In this document: piece after piece, positions 9,001 through 17,234 of the stretch
How positions within the stretch are numbered: the first letter of the stretch is position 1
Layout: each line of letters begins with the position of its first letter
NCBI RefSeq assembly: GCF_900115785.1
Contig: NZ_FOYS01000001.1
Coordinates: forward strand, 360,759-424,758
DNA length: 64,000 nt
Direction: 5' to 3'
From: Halogeometricum limi
GTDB lineage: Archaea; Halobacteriota; Halobacteria; Halobacteriales; Haloferacaceae
Program-made: the position numbers and the translations under genes
The notes under the pieces: model-generated
Told to the model about the DNA's origin: nothing
The model's input: the letters and a program-made list of their open reading frames with translations, nothing else
Databases searched by the model: none

Positions 9001-9139
9001 AACTGCACGACGAGGATAGTTATAGGTATGCCAGTAATTCCCGATTTTGAGAATTTGTCCGCCGACTCGTTCCGTCCGTCGGCGGCCGACAGGTTACCGC
9101 GAGGGGAGAGGATTTACGTACTGATTCCTAAGCGTCGGC

Positions 9140-9841
9140 GTGGATTCTCCGTTCGAGATTCTCGGTGTCGACCCGGACGCAGACGACGCGGAGATAGACC
9201 GTGCGTACCGACGGCGCGTCATCGACGTCCACCCCGACCAGGGCGGGTCCGTCGAGGAATTTCACCGACTTCGAACCGCCTACGAGGCGGTCAAAGACGG
9301 GTACACGCCGGAGCAAGACGCACCCGTGGAGAACGGCAAACGGGAGGCCACCCGAGGGGAGGCCGCCCGGCGAGGCGATGCCGACTCCGCGTCCGCCGAC
9401 GGCGAGGACGACCCGGATGCGGCCCGCGTGGAGTATCTGAACTACGAGGTCATCGACGACCACGGCTGGGACCTCGGCGACGACGACCTGTTCGAGAAGG
9501 CCTCCGCGGCGGGACTCGACCACGAGGACTACGGGCAGTTCTTAGTCCGTCCGAACGAGACGCTCCTCGAAGCCGCCGAGAACCGCGGGTACGCGTGGCC
9601 CTACGCCTGCCGCGGCGGGGCGTGCGCGAACTGCGCCGTCGCCGTCTTCGAAGGCGAGATGGACACCCCCGGCGACCACATCCTCCCGTCGACGATGCTC
9701 GACAGCGACATCCGCCTCTCCTGTATGGGTCGCCCCCTCTCCGACGAGATGCAGGTCGTGTTCAACGTCAAACACCTCCCCGGACTCGACGAACTCCGCC
9801 TGCCGCCGTACCCGTTCGAGCAGGCGCACATGAACGACTGA
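9140..9841 (+). CDS. J-domain fused to plant-type [2Fe-2S] ferredoxin
   Basis: 233 aa starting at the GTG at 9140. Residues ~1-60 are a DnaJ J-domain with the Hsp70-stimulating motif HPDQGG (31-36). A charged linker (~60-95) leads into a haloarchaeal ferredoxin domain with its characteristic acidic insertion (VEYLNYEVIDDHGWD). The [2Fe-2S] ligands are C157, C162, C165 and C195 in CRGGACANC...C order. The stand-alone haloarchaeal ferredoxin carries electrons for 2-oxoacid oxidoreductases. The J-domain could recruit DnaK for cluster handling; that is inference. Confidence 0.86.
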   Translation: MDSPFEILGVDPDADDAEIDRAYRRRVIDVHPDQGGSVEEFHRLRTAYEAVKDGYTPEQDAPVENGKREATRGEAARRGDADSASADGEDDPDAARVEYLNYEVIDDHGWDLGDDDLFEKASAAGLDHEDYGQFLVRPNETLLEAAENRGYAWPYACRGGACANCAVAVFEGEMDTPGDHILPSTMLDSDIRLSCMGRPLSDEMQVVFNVKHLPGLDELRLPPYPFEQAHMND

Positions 9842-9951
9842 CGCTCCCCGGCCGCCCCCCACTATTTTCACGTCCGCAGATGTATCGGTGCCGTACAAGG
9901 TTCTCGAACGCGTCCTCGACGTGAGGCGCCCGAGAACCGGGAGCAACGCTG

Positions 9952-10230
9952 ATGTTCGAGGAACGCCCGCCCACCGACGCTAGCGCAGAGTTCGACGACG
10001 ACCCGTCGCAAGAGCACGTGATACACGAAATCGTCTCGGTCGTCGCAGACGTGAACGACTGTGACGTGATGGACCTGCCGCCCGTCTCGGAGGTCATAGA
10101 CCCCGACGCCGTCGAGACGGTCGTGCAGAACCCGGGGGCGAACGTCGTCCTCGGCTTCGAGTACGCCGGCGGGTTCGTGCGGGTGACGTCGGAGGGCGTG
10201 GTGTACGAACGGGCCGGTCTCTCGGAGTAG
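9952..10230 (+). CDS. HalOD1 output-domain protein
   Basis: 92 aa. The C-terminal ~75 residues match the haloarchaeal HalOD1 output domain: HEIVSVVADVNDCDVMDLPPV, SEVIDPDAVETVV and a final beta-rich FEYAGGFVRVTSEGVVYE. Proteins of this kind are stand-alone outputs of haloarchaeal signalling and may regulate transcription, but the ligand and partner are unknown. It is the last host gene before the tRNA-Pro-linked repeats and the integrated element. Confidence 0.78.
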   Translation: MFEERPPTDASAEFDDDPSQEHVIHEIVSVVADVNDCDVMDLPPVSEVIDPDAVETVVQNPGANVVLGFEYAGGFVRVTSEGVVYERAGLSE

Positions 10231-10327
10231 TCTTCGGTCACACCTGTCCCGAGAGCGGTGGCGACTGGAACGCGTCGCTCGGGTCTCCGGCTTCGGACGA
10301 GTGTCTCCGCTGGGTCTCGGAGAATTA

Positions 10328-10531
10328 TGGGACTGCCCGGACTTGAACCGCCGTCTGGGCTGTCGAGAGCATTGTACCGAGACGAGCGTAGCGAGTCTCG
10401 GCTTCTTTTTGGTCCAGATTTTTACGAGGAGGGTGTGCGAAGCGCACCCGACGAAGTAAAAAGGTGGAATGGGACCGCCCGGATTGTGAACCTCACTCGC
10501 TCTCTCCGGTCGCTCGCTGGTTCAAATCCGG
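10328..10531 (-). repeat. tRNA-Pro 3'-end mimic repeats downstream of the interrupted tRNA locus
   Basis: Two degraded copies of the tRNA-Pro 3' end (T-arm plus acceptor strand). One is at 10470-10492, identical to the tRNA over TGGGACCGCCCGGATT apart from one inserted base afterwards; the other, at 10328-10349, has two mismatches. The copy at 10470 faces an inverted T-arm, GGTTCAAATCCGG, at 10519-10531, across a CGCTC/GAGCG-rich hairpin. None has a 5' half, so none can be a tRNA. Before integration these would have lain just downstream of tRNA-Pro. The tRNA-His locus near 53.1 kb shows the same architecture. Confidence 0.8.
10405..10467 (+). repeat. Short element: TTTTTGGTCCAGATTTTT / hairpin / AAAAAGGTGG
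   Basis: The block begins TTTTTGGTCCAGATTTTT, passes through a GC-rich hairpin (GGGTGTGC / GCGCACCC) and ends AAAAAGGTGG directly before a tRNA-Pro 3'-end copy. A second block with the same ends but a different hairpin lies on the minus strand at 63906-63960, again between two copies of a gene's 3' end. No open reading frame fits inside. It looks like a non-autonomous repeat or a recurrent downstream structure. Confidence 0.7.
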
Positions 10532-10575
10532 TCGCTCGTGACGATTTCGTCCTCACTTCGTTCGGACAGAAATAG

Positions 10576-10588
10576 TGGGACCGCCCGG
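10576..10588. repeat. attL: tRNA-Pro 3'-end core
   Basis: TGGGACCGCCCGG here is identical to 42056-42068, the 3' end of the intact tRNA-Pro gene (discriminator base and acceptor strand on the minus strand). Homology to the tRNA stops after this core. The integrase gene lies 144 bases further in. The copy at 10470 is longer but belongs to the downstream repeat family, so 10576 is the better attL; a crossover in the other copy cannot be excluded. Confidence 0.72.
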
Positions 10589-10713
10589 GCCGCAACCACC
10601 CGATAATTTTTCACCGTACAGTACCTCTATCCGCTGAGTCAGCAAATCTGACGTGTTATGGTTCATGGTCTGAAATGACCGCGTGGTAGGATGTCTGGCT
10701 CATTCCGTTCGGC

Positions 10714-10733
10714 GAGCCTGCTGGAACAGGCTC
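10714..10733. terminator. Hairpin at integrase 3' end
   Basis: GAGCCTG and CAGGCTC pair perfectly across a six-base loop and run into the integrase stop codon. No T-run follows on the minus strand, so it may stabilise the mRNA end or form part of the arm region of the attachment site rather than act as a terminator. Confidence 0.4.
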
Positions 10734-11760
10734 AGTCGATCTTGAGCTTCCCCAAGTGAGGGCGACGACGCAATTCCATCCGCTCTCGCTGGGAAGCCTT
10801 GTCGTAGTGCTTCTCGATGACCTCCTGAGAGGCGTTGACGCGCTCTGCCGTCACCTCTGGAGGAAAGCCTCGGTCCCTGTGCCACGTAATCGAACCCGTG
10901 CGGACGTGGTGCGGTGCCCTCGAGGACGGACACTTGCTCGCCTCTGAGTGACTCCTGAAGTCGCACGTCGTTCGGTCGTAGTTGTGAGGACACGTGCCCG
11001 CGACGCACGGCTGCGTCGCTCGGTACATCCACGACCGAAACGCGTTCTCCGACACACGGTTCTTGTGATTGGTGACCAGCAGCGGAGAACGACCGAAATC
11101 GTCGTGGGCCGACGGTCGGTGATGAGCGACGTAGGCATCGACCGCGTCGCAGACCTCCGGAAGTAGCGACACAGAGCGCTCACCACTCCGCTGGTTCTTC
11201 AGCGGCGTCTCGGTCTCTGGACGATGAACGAACTCGATAAACTGCTCGTCGGAGTGGTAGTCGCGTAGATCGAGGCCGCGAAGCGCACCGAGCCGCGCAC
11301 CCGTATGAAACGCGAGTTCGAGGATGACGTGGAAACGCGAACCGTAGACGTGGTCGTTCGTCCGGTAGAACCGAATCAGATCTTCGGCGTCCTCCGGTCG
11401 AAGCATCGTATCGCGAGACATCTCCGACTCCGGGACATCCGGGACGTGGACCTTCTTCGCGAGTCCGTCGTCGACGGCCTCGATACGCTCAAGGTACTCG
11501 ACGTGCCCCTTCAGCGTCTCCATCTCTCCGTGGAGCGTCGGCGACGCAATCCCCTGCCCCGCGCGGAACGCCTCGAACCGCTCGAAGGTCCAGCCGTTCA
11601 TCTCCTCAACGCGCTCGATGTTCTCGTCCTCACACCACTCGACCCAGAGCTTCAGTCGGTACCGGTATGTTCGGACCGATGACTCCGAGAGTTCGGTACT
11701 CCGACGGTCGAGGTAGCGGCGGACAGCGTCGCGTGGAGTGAGGTCTGTCGGTGCGTTCAC
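10732..11760 (-). CDS. Tyrosine recombinase / integrase
   Basis: 342 aa. An N-terminal SAM-like core-binding domain (DAVRRYLDRRSTELSESSVRTY) is followed by the catalytic domain with R156 (HTGARLGALR), H284-x-x-R287 (HHVRTG), H294 and nucleophile Y319 (EKHYDKA). A haloarchaeal-type cysteine insertion (C252, C257, C266, C277) lies just before HxxR and may bind zinc. Its position beside attL makes it the likely enzyme for integration into tRNA-Pro. It is the last gene of a leftward run with the two regulator genes. Confidence 0.94.
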   Translation of the reverse strand: MNAPTDLTPRDAVRRYLDRRSTELSESSVRTYRYRLKLWVEWCEDENIERVEEMNGWTFERFEAFRAGQGIASPTLHGEMETLKGHVEYLERIEAVDDGLAKKVHVPDVPESEMSRDTMLRPEDAEDLIRFYRTNDHVYGSRFHVILELAFHTGARLGALRGLDLRDYHSDEQFIEFVHRPETETPLKNQRSGERSVSLLPEVCDAVDAYVAHHRPSAHDDFGRSPLLVTNHKNRVSENAFRSWMYRATQPCVAGTCPHNYDRTTCDFRSHSEASKCPSSRAPHHVRTGSITWHRDRGFPPEVTAERVNASQEVIEKHYDKASQRERMELRRRPHLGKLKID

Positions 11761-11808
11761 TCACCCGCCTCCTCTGATACGTCGGTGCTATCGCGAGTAT
11801 TGTTCATC

Positions 11809-12129
11809 TCAGAGAATCCCCCGAGTTACACCAACAGAACGAAGCTCGGTGTCGGTTTCCTCGTCAAGTCGGTCAGCGACGATACGACCGTCGCGAACGA
11901 CGAGGATGATGAGGTCACCGATACGGAACTCCGCCGCGCCCTCGCCGTCGACCGCGTCGAACTGGTCGTCGGACAGCGAGAGAATCGTCATCTCCTTTCC
12001 GTCCTCGACGCCAGCAAAGTCGTCAGCCGTCGCAGTCTCGAGTTGAAGCGCCTCACGGATGAGTTCACGCGAGCGCGTGTGACGAACCTCCTCCTCAGCG
12101 CGTTCGAGGAGTTCGACGGCATCACTCAT
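11809..12129 (-). CDS. Hypothetical small acidic protein downstream of PadR-like regulator
   Basis: 106 aa from the ATG at 12129 (MSDAVELLERAEEEV); its start overlaps the end of the PadR-like gene, so the two are coupled. The N-terminal part is helical and charged. The C-terminal half is beta-rich (EGAAEFRIGDLIILVVRDGRIVADRL) and resembles a small barrel. I do not recognise the family. By position it could be an excisionase-like or co-regulator partner, but no clear HTH is seen. Confidence 0.62.
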   Translation of the reverse strand: MSDAVELLERAEEEVRHTRSRELIREALQLETATADDFAGVEDGKEMTILSLSDDQFDAVDGEGAAEFRIGDLIILVVRDGRIVADRLDEETDTELRSVGVTRGIL

Positions 12130-12973
12130 CTCGGCCACCATCCGTGGCAGCCAGTCCAGAGACCTCGCCACCGAGAACACGCGAGACAGCATCCTTCATC
12201 GTCCGCCGGACGAGATCTCGTCCCGACGAAGTGGGAACGTAGTGGTTCGACCGCCGGTCGACCTGACGCTTCTCCATCAGCCCCTTCTCGACGAGCGTAT
12301 CGAGGTTCGGATACAGTCGACCGTGGTTCACCTCCTGCTCGTAGAACGCCGAGAGAATCTCCTTCAGTTCGAGTCCGATCGGCGGCTCGTCCTCGACGCG
12401 CTCGAACGCGATGGTCTCCAGGAGGAGACGCTGCTGGAACTCGGTGAGGTCACCCCAGCGGACACCGCCGTCCGCGACCAGTCGGGCCGTGCGAAGGTGA
12501 CGAACGCGCCAGCGGACAGTGCAACTGTTGTTCGTGTATCGCTCCAGAACGAGGTCGGGGTCGAGGTCGATCGGGTCGAAGCGCGGGTCCGAACCAACGA
12601 TGCGAGAGCACCAGTAGCCCGCCTCCGCGCCGGACAGTTCGGTGCCCTTCGCGATGCGTTTCGCCGTGTAGATGCACCAGTCGCCGGGGTCGACGTTCTC
12701 GCGGATGAAGCCCGCGATGGCGTCGACGGGGTCGTGGCCGCCGTCGGTGATGAGTCGTTTCCCCGCGTTCGGATCGGTGTTGTCGTTACTCATGAGTTCG
12801 GAAGCAGGTCTAAAGCCGAGTTCGTGACCGCACGGTTCGGCAGTCCGTCGACCCGGAGCGCGAGCGCTGAAACCGTCGACAGCCGCGTCGCACACCGGGC
12901 AGTTGGTCGTCAATTCGTCGGTCGTTTCGGGGGCTTTTTCATCGCCCTCGGCGAGTTTCGGTTGGGTCGTCAT
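12122..12973 (-). CDS. Zinc-ribbon protein with PadR-type winged helix
   Basis: 283 aa from the ATG at 12973. The N-terminus has a C25-x2-C28...C48-x-H50 cluster (NCPVCDAAVDGF, EPCGHEL). The C-terminal third is a PadR-like winged helix (LELKEILSAFYEQEVNHGRL, then YPNLDTLVEKGLMEKRQV, then RRSNHYVPTSSG). An in-frame ATG at 12793 would give a 223-aa protein without the cysteine cluster. I prefer the long form because the frame is open and coding-like throughout. It is probably the element's maintenance regulator, divergent from the PhiH1-type repressor. Confidence 0.74.
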   Translation of the reverse strand: MTTQPKLAEGDEKAPETTDELTTNCPVCDAAVDGFSARAPGRRTAEPCGHELGFRPASELMSNDNTDPNAGKRLITDGGHDPVDAIAGFIRENVDPGDWCIYTAKRIAKGTELSGAEAGYWCSRIVGSDPRFDPIDLDPDLVLERYTNNSCTVRWRVRHLRTARLVADGGVRWGDLTEFQQRLLLETIAFERVEDEPPIGLELKEILSAFYEQEVNHGRLYPNLDTLVEKGLMEKRQVDRRSNHYVPTSSGRDLVRRTMKDAVSRVLGGEVSGLAATDGGRDE

Positions 12974-13071
12974 CGTAGGTGACGGCCCTCTTTCGGGTCT
13001 CTGCCTCCAGCAGGGGCCCGAGTTTTCGGACCTGTTAGACCCGGCGAGAGTCGTCTGTATCCCCAATATGA

Positions 13072-13120
13072 CCGATGATATATAATTCTTAACAGCTATA
13101 GCTGTAATTGATTGATACCT
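13072..13120. promoter_or_regulatory. Divergent control region with perfect 14-bp palindrome
   Basis: ACAGCTATAGCTGT at 13092-13105 is a perfect palindrome. It lies between a TATA-like GATATATAAT (about 13075-13084) and the repressor ATG at 13121, the right spacing for an operator over a leaderless promoter. The PadR-like operon reads away on the other strand. Self-control by the adjacent PhiH1-type repressor is the simplest reading. No second copy was noticed in the window. Confidence 0.6.
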
Positions 13121-13447
13121 ATGAGTATCGAACCTGACGACGATAGGTGTGATTTTTCCATCACGCTGAATAGCCGTCTCCGAAGAATGGTCCAACACAT
13201 CTCGTGGTTCTCGAACGTAGACTACGAGATATTCCTCTTTTTCGAGGAACACGATATTGGGGCTACTGCGAAAGTTGTCGCGTATAATATCGGATACGAC
13301 AGCAACTACGTCAACCGTAGACTCCGCGCGCTTGAGTCGGCAGGTCTCTTCTCGAACGATGGTGGAATCTACGAATTGACTGACTTTGGGCGCGAGTTTA
13401 TCGAGGGTGAAGTCGATGAAGATGAACTCACAGACCCGGATTCGTAG
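13121..13447 (+). CDS. PhiH1 repressor-like winged-helix protein
   Basis: 108 aa from MSIEPDDD; an ATG nine bases upstream is in frame but less likely because the TATA box sits about 37-46 bases before 13121. The winged helix reads DYEIFLFFEEHDIGATAKVV, then AYNIGYDSNYVNRRLRALES, then GLFSNDGGIYELTDFG, as in haloarchaeal PhiH1-type phage repressors. It presumably keeps the integrated element silent. It is monocistronic, divergent from the PadR-like gene, with a palindromic operator candidate in its own promoter. Confidence 0.8.
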   Translation: MSIEPDDDRCDFSITLNSRLRRMVQHISWFSNVDYEIFLFFEEHDIGATAKVVAYNIGYDSNYVNRRLRALESAGLFSNDGGIYELTDFGREFIEGEVDEDELTDPDS

Positions 13448-13458
13448 TCTCTCATCCA

Positions 13459-13707
13459 TCAGAGGCCAATCTCCAGAAGCACGTCCTGCAGAAAATCCGG
13501 GTCGTCGGGTTCCTCGACGCACTCGTCATCGTCGAATGCCGTAATCAACCGTACGTCGTCGCCTACGACGCCGTAGGACCAGCGTGTCCCATCGTGCGTG
13601 ATGTCGATTCGCGCCGAGAAATTTCGGTCGCTACTGATTTCGACGCCGACTCGCTCTCCGTTGTAGAGTCGGATTGTTCGCTTCGTTCCTTGATGGCCGA
13701 CTGGCAT
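13459..13707 (-). CDS. Hypothetical small protein
   Basis: 82 aa, predicted soluble and beta-rich (KRTIRLYNGERVGVEISS, SARIDITHDGTRWSYGVVG) with an acidic end (DDDECVEEPDDPDFLQDVLL). No family recognised. It converges on the repressor gene, with 11 bases between the stop codons. Upstream, TTTATATGCC near 13730 could be its promoter. Confidence 0.58.
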   Translation of the reverse strand: MPVGHQGTKRTIRLYNGERVGVEISSDRNFSARIDITHDGTRWSYGVVGDDVRLITAFDDDECVEEPDDPDFLQDVLLEIGL

Positions 13708-13859
13708 GTTCGGCAGTAGACTTTCTGTTTATATGCCTGAAGTGGGCGTACAAGCGAATCGGCTAGCAATAGTACGCTTACCTATCCATGGCCTGCCAGA
13801 GACGCGATTACTCACTGATGAGTGGAATTGAACGAATAATCGAATAGTGTGAGAAACGT

Positions 13860-14633
13860 CTATGAATCAATAATCTTTGCGTCCACTCCAAGTCTCTGAA
13901 GATTTTCTTCCATATCCTCTATCGAAGTATCTTTGTTCTGCAAGGCATTCGAGATTTTTTCTATATTATCTTCTGTTTCTACGATTTCTATTTTGTCACC
14001 ATTTTTATTTCGTATTATCTCTTTTTTCAGTCCTCCTCCCTGAGTGTGAATCGGTCGATTATCTCCGAGGTCTCTTTCTAGACGGTCCATCTTGCGTTCT
14101 AAACTCGAAACAACCTGTAGTATATCTGCAAGATTGTGGTCTTCTGGGTCTGAACTTTCTCGGAGTGAACGCATCTCGGCCGACCGGGATATCGGGTTAT
14201 CGAAGGTTGTATCTCCGTTATCTATCAGTTTCAGTACTCCACGGATAGCGTCCGCTGCGTCGTTTGCCTCTTTAACCCCCAACTCGTATTTGATAGTTCT
14301 CAAGTCAGCAATGTCGAATGGAATTGACTCATTCTTGTGAATGAGTTGAATGTACGGCTTGCCCGTCGCATGTCTCACCGCCAGTTCATAGAAGACGTTT
14401 GGATTGTGGCCGGTGAGGTCTGCGACGACCAAGTCACTCTCGACCGTCTTCTCGATTATTTGGCTCGTGATGCTCCCCGGTTCGTCTAACTGGTCCGCTC
14501 GTTTCACCGAGTATCCGTAGTCAGTAACGGCTTCCTCAACAACGTACTCCAAGAGCGTGTCAGACCGTTCACGTATGTCGCTTCCCTCCTCGCCAATAGG
14601 TGCGATAAAGAAACATTCCTTCTCGTCGCTCAT
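13860..14633 (-). CDS. TIR / nucleoside 2-deoxyribosyltransferase-like protein with coiled coil
   Basis: 257 aa. Residues ~5-110 form a Rossmann-like fold of the TIR/2-deoxyribosyltransferase group: CFFIAPIGEEGSDIRERS, RADQLDEPGSITSQIIEKTV, SDLVVADLTGHNPNVFYELA (D72, N77, E83) and GKPYIQLI. Relatives cleave N-glycosidic bonds of NAD or nucleotides, often in anti-phage systems. A coiled coil (about 165-190) and a charged tail follow. It is divergent from the OLD-type nuclease across 178 bases, so the two probably form a defence locus. NADase activity is inferred, not shown. Confidence 0.68.
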   Translation of the reverse strand: MSDEKECFFIAPIGEEGSDIRERSDTLLEYVVEEAVTDYGYSVKRADQLDEPGSITSQIIEKTVESDLVVADLTGHNPNVFYELAVRHATGKPYIQLIHKNESIPFDIADLRTIKYELGVKEANDAADAIRGVLKLIDNGDTTFDNPISRSAEMRSLRESSDPEDHNLADILQVVSSLERKMDRLERDLGDNRPIHTQGGGLKKEIIRNKNGDKIEIVETEDNIEKISNALQNKDTSIEDMEENLQRLGVDAKIIDS

Positions 14634-14811
14634 GTTAGAGGATAATTGATATTTTTCTGCTTAACTCTATCCCTCTCTGAGGATCTATTGACGACAGACT
14701 GTTCTCGTACTGTCGTAGAGATTTCTCGGGCATTCAATAAGATCCAAATAAGGAGGTATCGTACTCACGGATAGTGAATCTCTCCGCATACGAAATCCGG
14801 ACTTGATTAGC

Positions 14812-16554
14812 ATGAGACTGGAACAGATACATCTCGAAAATTACCGTAGCTTCAAAGAAGTAACATTCGACGTTGACGACCTGCAGATTCTGTTTGGTCG
14901 GAACAACGTTGGAAAGTCGAATATTCTCCATGCACTCAAGGATTACCGAGAATTTGGTGTGGGGACCGCTAGCTTTGAGGACCGCTATTCACAGATTGCA
15001 CGGAATTGGCACTCCGACCCGCTTACAGTAAGAGTAGAGTTTTCACTAGAACAGGACGAGATAGCGGAGTTCACTGAGGAAATCGATAGAAGTACCTATG
15101 AACTAGGAGAACAGCCGAAGAAGAATTTTGCGTCTAAAATTGCTCATGAGTTCACAGTAAATAGCAACGGAGTTGGTTCTGCAAAGGTCGAAGCCAACTA
15201 CGATGGAGAGATGCACGTTGTCTCTCTTTTAAATTTTCGAGATGACAATACAATTTCCTTAGAAACAGCAAATCTATCTAAGTTTCCTGAGATCAGCTGG
15301 TCCTCTAGTAGGACTGGTGATGTCCAGAATACACACAGTGTACTAGGGATCTCATTTCGGAGATTCTTAGCGGATTGTCTAGAGTCTTGGAAGTGGACGA
15401 GCCCTTTCCGCCATCCAGACCCACGTGGTCCAGTCGAAGAAGCCTATTCACTTGATAGCGAATCGAATAATCTTGCGGTAGTTCTTCACACACTCTCGAA
15501 CAACGACAGAGACACGTTCAGAGCAATAGAGAACTCGTTTGTCGAGATTATGGAAGGCGTCACGGGCCTCAGCACGCCAATAGAAACAGACCACAATACT
15601 AAGACGACTGTAGTGGTTCACGAAGAAAAAGCTGAATTCGACTTGAGAGATATTTCAGCGGGGTCTCAGCAGATTCTCGCTCTTCTTACGGAACTCGAAA
15701 CTGCAGGTACTCAAACAGACTTGCTCCTACTCGAGGAGCCAGAAACGCACCTGCACCCCGGTGCTCAGCGAACTATCTATAACACCATCAAACAGGTGGC
15801 CGAAGAAACAGACACGCAGATTATCTTGACAACACATTCTGAGGTATTCATAGACTCTGGAGACTCTTCTCGGCTGATCAAGGCTACCAGAGAAGACGGA
15901 GATACCGTTTTCAGCAAGGTCGATGAAGACGTTGAGAACGAAGCGATGTCGGTGCTGGGTTACGAGAAGAGTCGTCTACTGCAGTCCCGAGCAGTCGTGT
16001 TCGTGGAAGGACTCTCAGACAAACGGGTAATCTCGAACTTCGCTAAGGGGTGTGGTTTCTCACTCGAGGATAACGGTATCAGAATCATCGACTTAGAGGG
16101 CGAGGGGAACATCAAATCGGATGGTCAGTCCCTCGTCAAACTGGTTTCAGAATTCGATATTCCCTTCCTGTTCATTGTGGACTCTCACGACAACGAGCCT
16201 CGGATCGAACAGAACGAACTGCTCCAAGCCATAAACGCTCCGGGCGGTGACTGGCAAGTAACAAAGGAGGACGTTTTCGTCTGGGAGGGTTACGGAATCG
16301 AGTCGTACCTACTCAGTCCCGATGCAATAGCGAGCCATCTCGGAGCGGATGTGGATGCCATTGAAGAACTCCTGGAAAAATACGGAGACAGAGAAAAGCC
16401 AGCAGAGATTCTTGAGGAAGTGTTCCAAGAGATCCTCAGCCAAGAATTCATCAAAGAAAATGATGGCCCTCTGATCGCGGCGAAGATGGATCACGACGAT
16501 GTGGACCCCGAAGTGGGCGATGCAATCGACCGAATTCAGTCTTTGCTAGACTGA
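14812..16554 (+). CDS. OLD-family ATP-dependent endonuclease (AAA ATPase plus TOPRIM)
   Basis: 580 aa from MRLEQIHLENYRSF. The ABC/SMC-like ATPase has Walker A GRNNVGKS (29-36), signature ISAGSQQI (281-288) and Walker B LLLLEEPETHLHP (~304-316), then the switch ILTTHS. The C-terminal TOPRIM nuclease reads VVFVEGLSDKRVI (E399, D403) and FLFIVDSHDNEP (D457). OLD and GajA proteins of this layout nick or degrade DNA in phage defence. No GajB-like helicase is adjacent; the next gene is a four-helix membrane protein. Codon use is AT-richer than the host flanks. Confidence 0.88.
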   Translation: MRLEQIHLENYRSFKEVTFDVDDLQILFGRNNVGKSNILHALKDYREFGVGTASFEDRYSQIARNWHSDPLTVRVEFSLEQDEIAEFTEEIDRSTYELGEQPKKNFASKIAHEFTVNSNGVGSAKVEANYDGEMHVVSLLNFRDDNTISLETANLSKFPEISWSSSRTGDVQNTHSVLGISFRRFLADCLESWKWTSPFRHPDPRGPVEEAYSLDSESNNLAVVLHTLSNNDRDTFRAIENSFVEIMEGVTGLSTPIETDHNTKTTVVVHEEKAEFDLRDISAGSQQILALLTELETAGTQTDLLLLEEPETHLHPGAQRTIYNTIKQVAEETDTQIILTTHSEVFIDSGDSSRLIKATREDGDTVFSKVDEDVENEAMSVLGYEKSRLLQSRAVVFVEGLSDKRVISNFAKGCGFSLEDNGIRIIDLEGEGNIKSDGQSLVKLVSEFDIPFLFIVDSHDNEPRIEQNELLQAINAPGGDWQVTKEDVFVWEGYGIESYLLSPDAIASHLGADVDAIEELLEKYGDREKPAEILEEVFQEILSQEFIKENDGPLIAAKMDHDDVDPEVGDAIDRIQSLLD

Positions 16555-16757
16555 TTACAAACGTCTACGACCTCTTTGATTTGGTCACTCCGATTCTATA
16601 CATCCATAAACGCTGTACTACTCAATATCGATAGATGAACGAAGCTGAACAGTTGGTCGAACAGTGTTGCTATCGGTAGATTGTCGGAGAGAGACACTAG
16701 CGATTCTAATTGTAGAAGAATCAGAATATTCATTCTACAGTTAGATAATATCCATCC

Positions 16758-17219
16758 ATGGACCGCTTGGATGCGCTTCGAGCTGAATTGTTTGACTCAG
16801 AAGTACAGTTCAAATATAAACAGACGAAATTGTACGAGCAAATTGTCACAGAAGCACCGTACGTGTTCACTCTAGCAATTGCTGTCCTATTCGTATATGA
16901 ATTCCAACAAGGAGTATTGTTGTACGCAATTGATTCTAGTACGGTATCAGCTATCTATTCGACTCTCGTTCTGGGCTACTTAGCGAAACTTGTGCTAACT
17001 GGGTTCAATGACCTTGAGTCGATTTTGAAGCAACATTCGCACCGCACGTACATCTATATCCGTGCGATATTCGCAGTTGCTCTAATAGTATCTGGGCCGT
17101 TTCTAATTTGTGTCACATATCAATACAAACCAATAGGACAACCGACTATCGAGGGGATTTTTGGAGGAATCCTTCTTACTGTCTCCGGGATTCTCACACT
17201 GTATGGTCTACTTGACTAG
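16758..17219 (+). CDS. Four-helix membrane protein next to OLD nuclease
   Basis: 153 aa. After an amphipathic N-terminus (~30 residues) four hydrophobic segments are visible (PYVFTLAIAVLFVYEF, STVSAIYSTLVLGYLAKLVL, YIYIRAIFAVALIVSGPFLI, IFGGILLTVSGILTLYGLL). Small two- to four-helix proteins often act as membrane-damaging effectors beside sensor nucleases in defence loci, so a role with the OLD protein is possible. The 203-base gap upstream suggests its own promoter. Family not recognised. Confidence 0.66.
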   Translation: MDRLDALRAELFDSEVQFKYKQTKLYEQIVTEAPYVFTLAIAVLFVYEFQQGVLLYAIDSSTVSAIYSTLVLGYLAKLVLTGFNDLESILKQHSHRTYIYIRAIFAVALIVSGPFLICVTYQYKPIGQPTIEGIFGGILLTVSGILTLYGLLD

Positions 17220-17234
17220 CATCTGTAGATGATC

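Noticed and set aside
10328..10349. Possible second tRNA gene
   Set aside because: Only T-arm and acceptor-like sequence is present; no anticodon arm or 5' half.
14812..16554. Complete Gabija system
   Set aside because: GajA-like protein present, but no UvrD/GajB-like helicase on either side.
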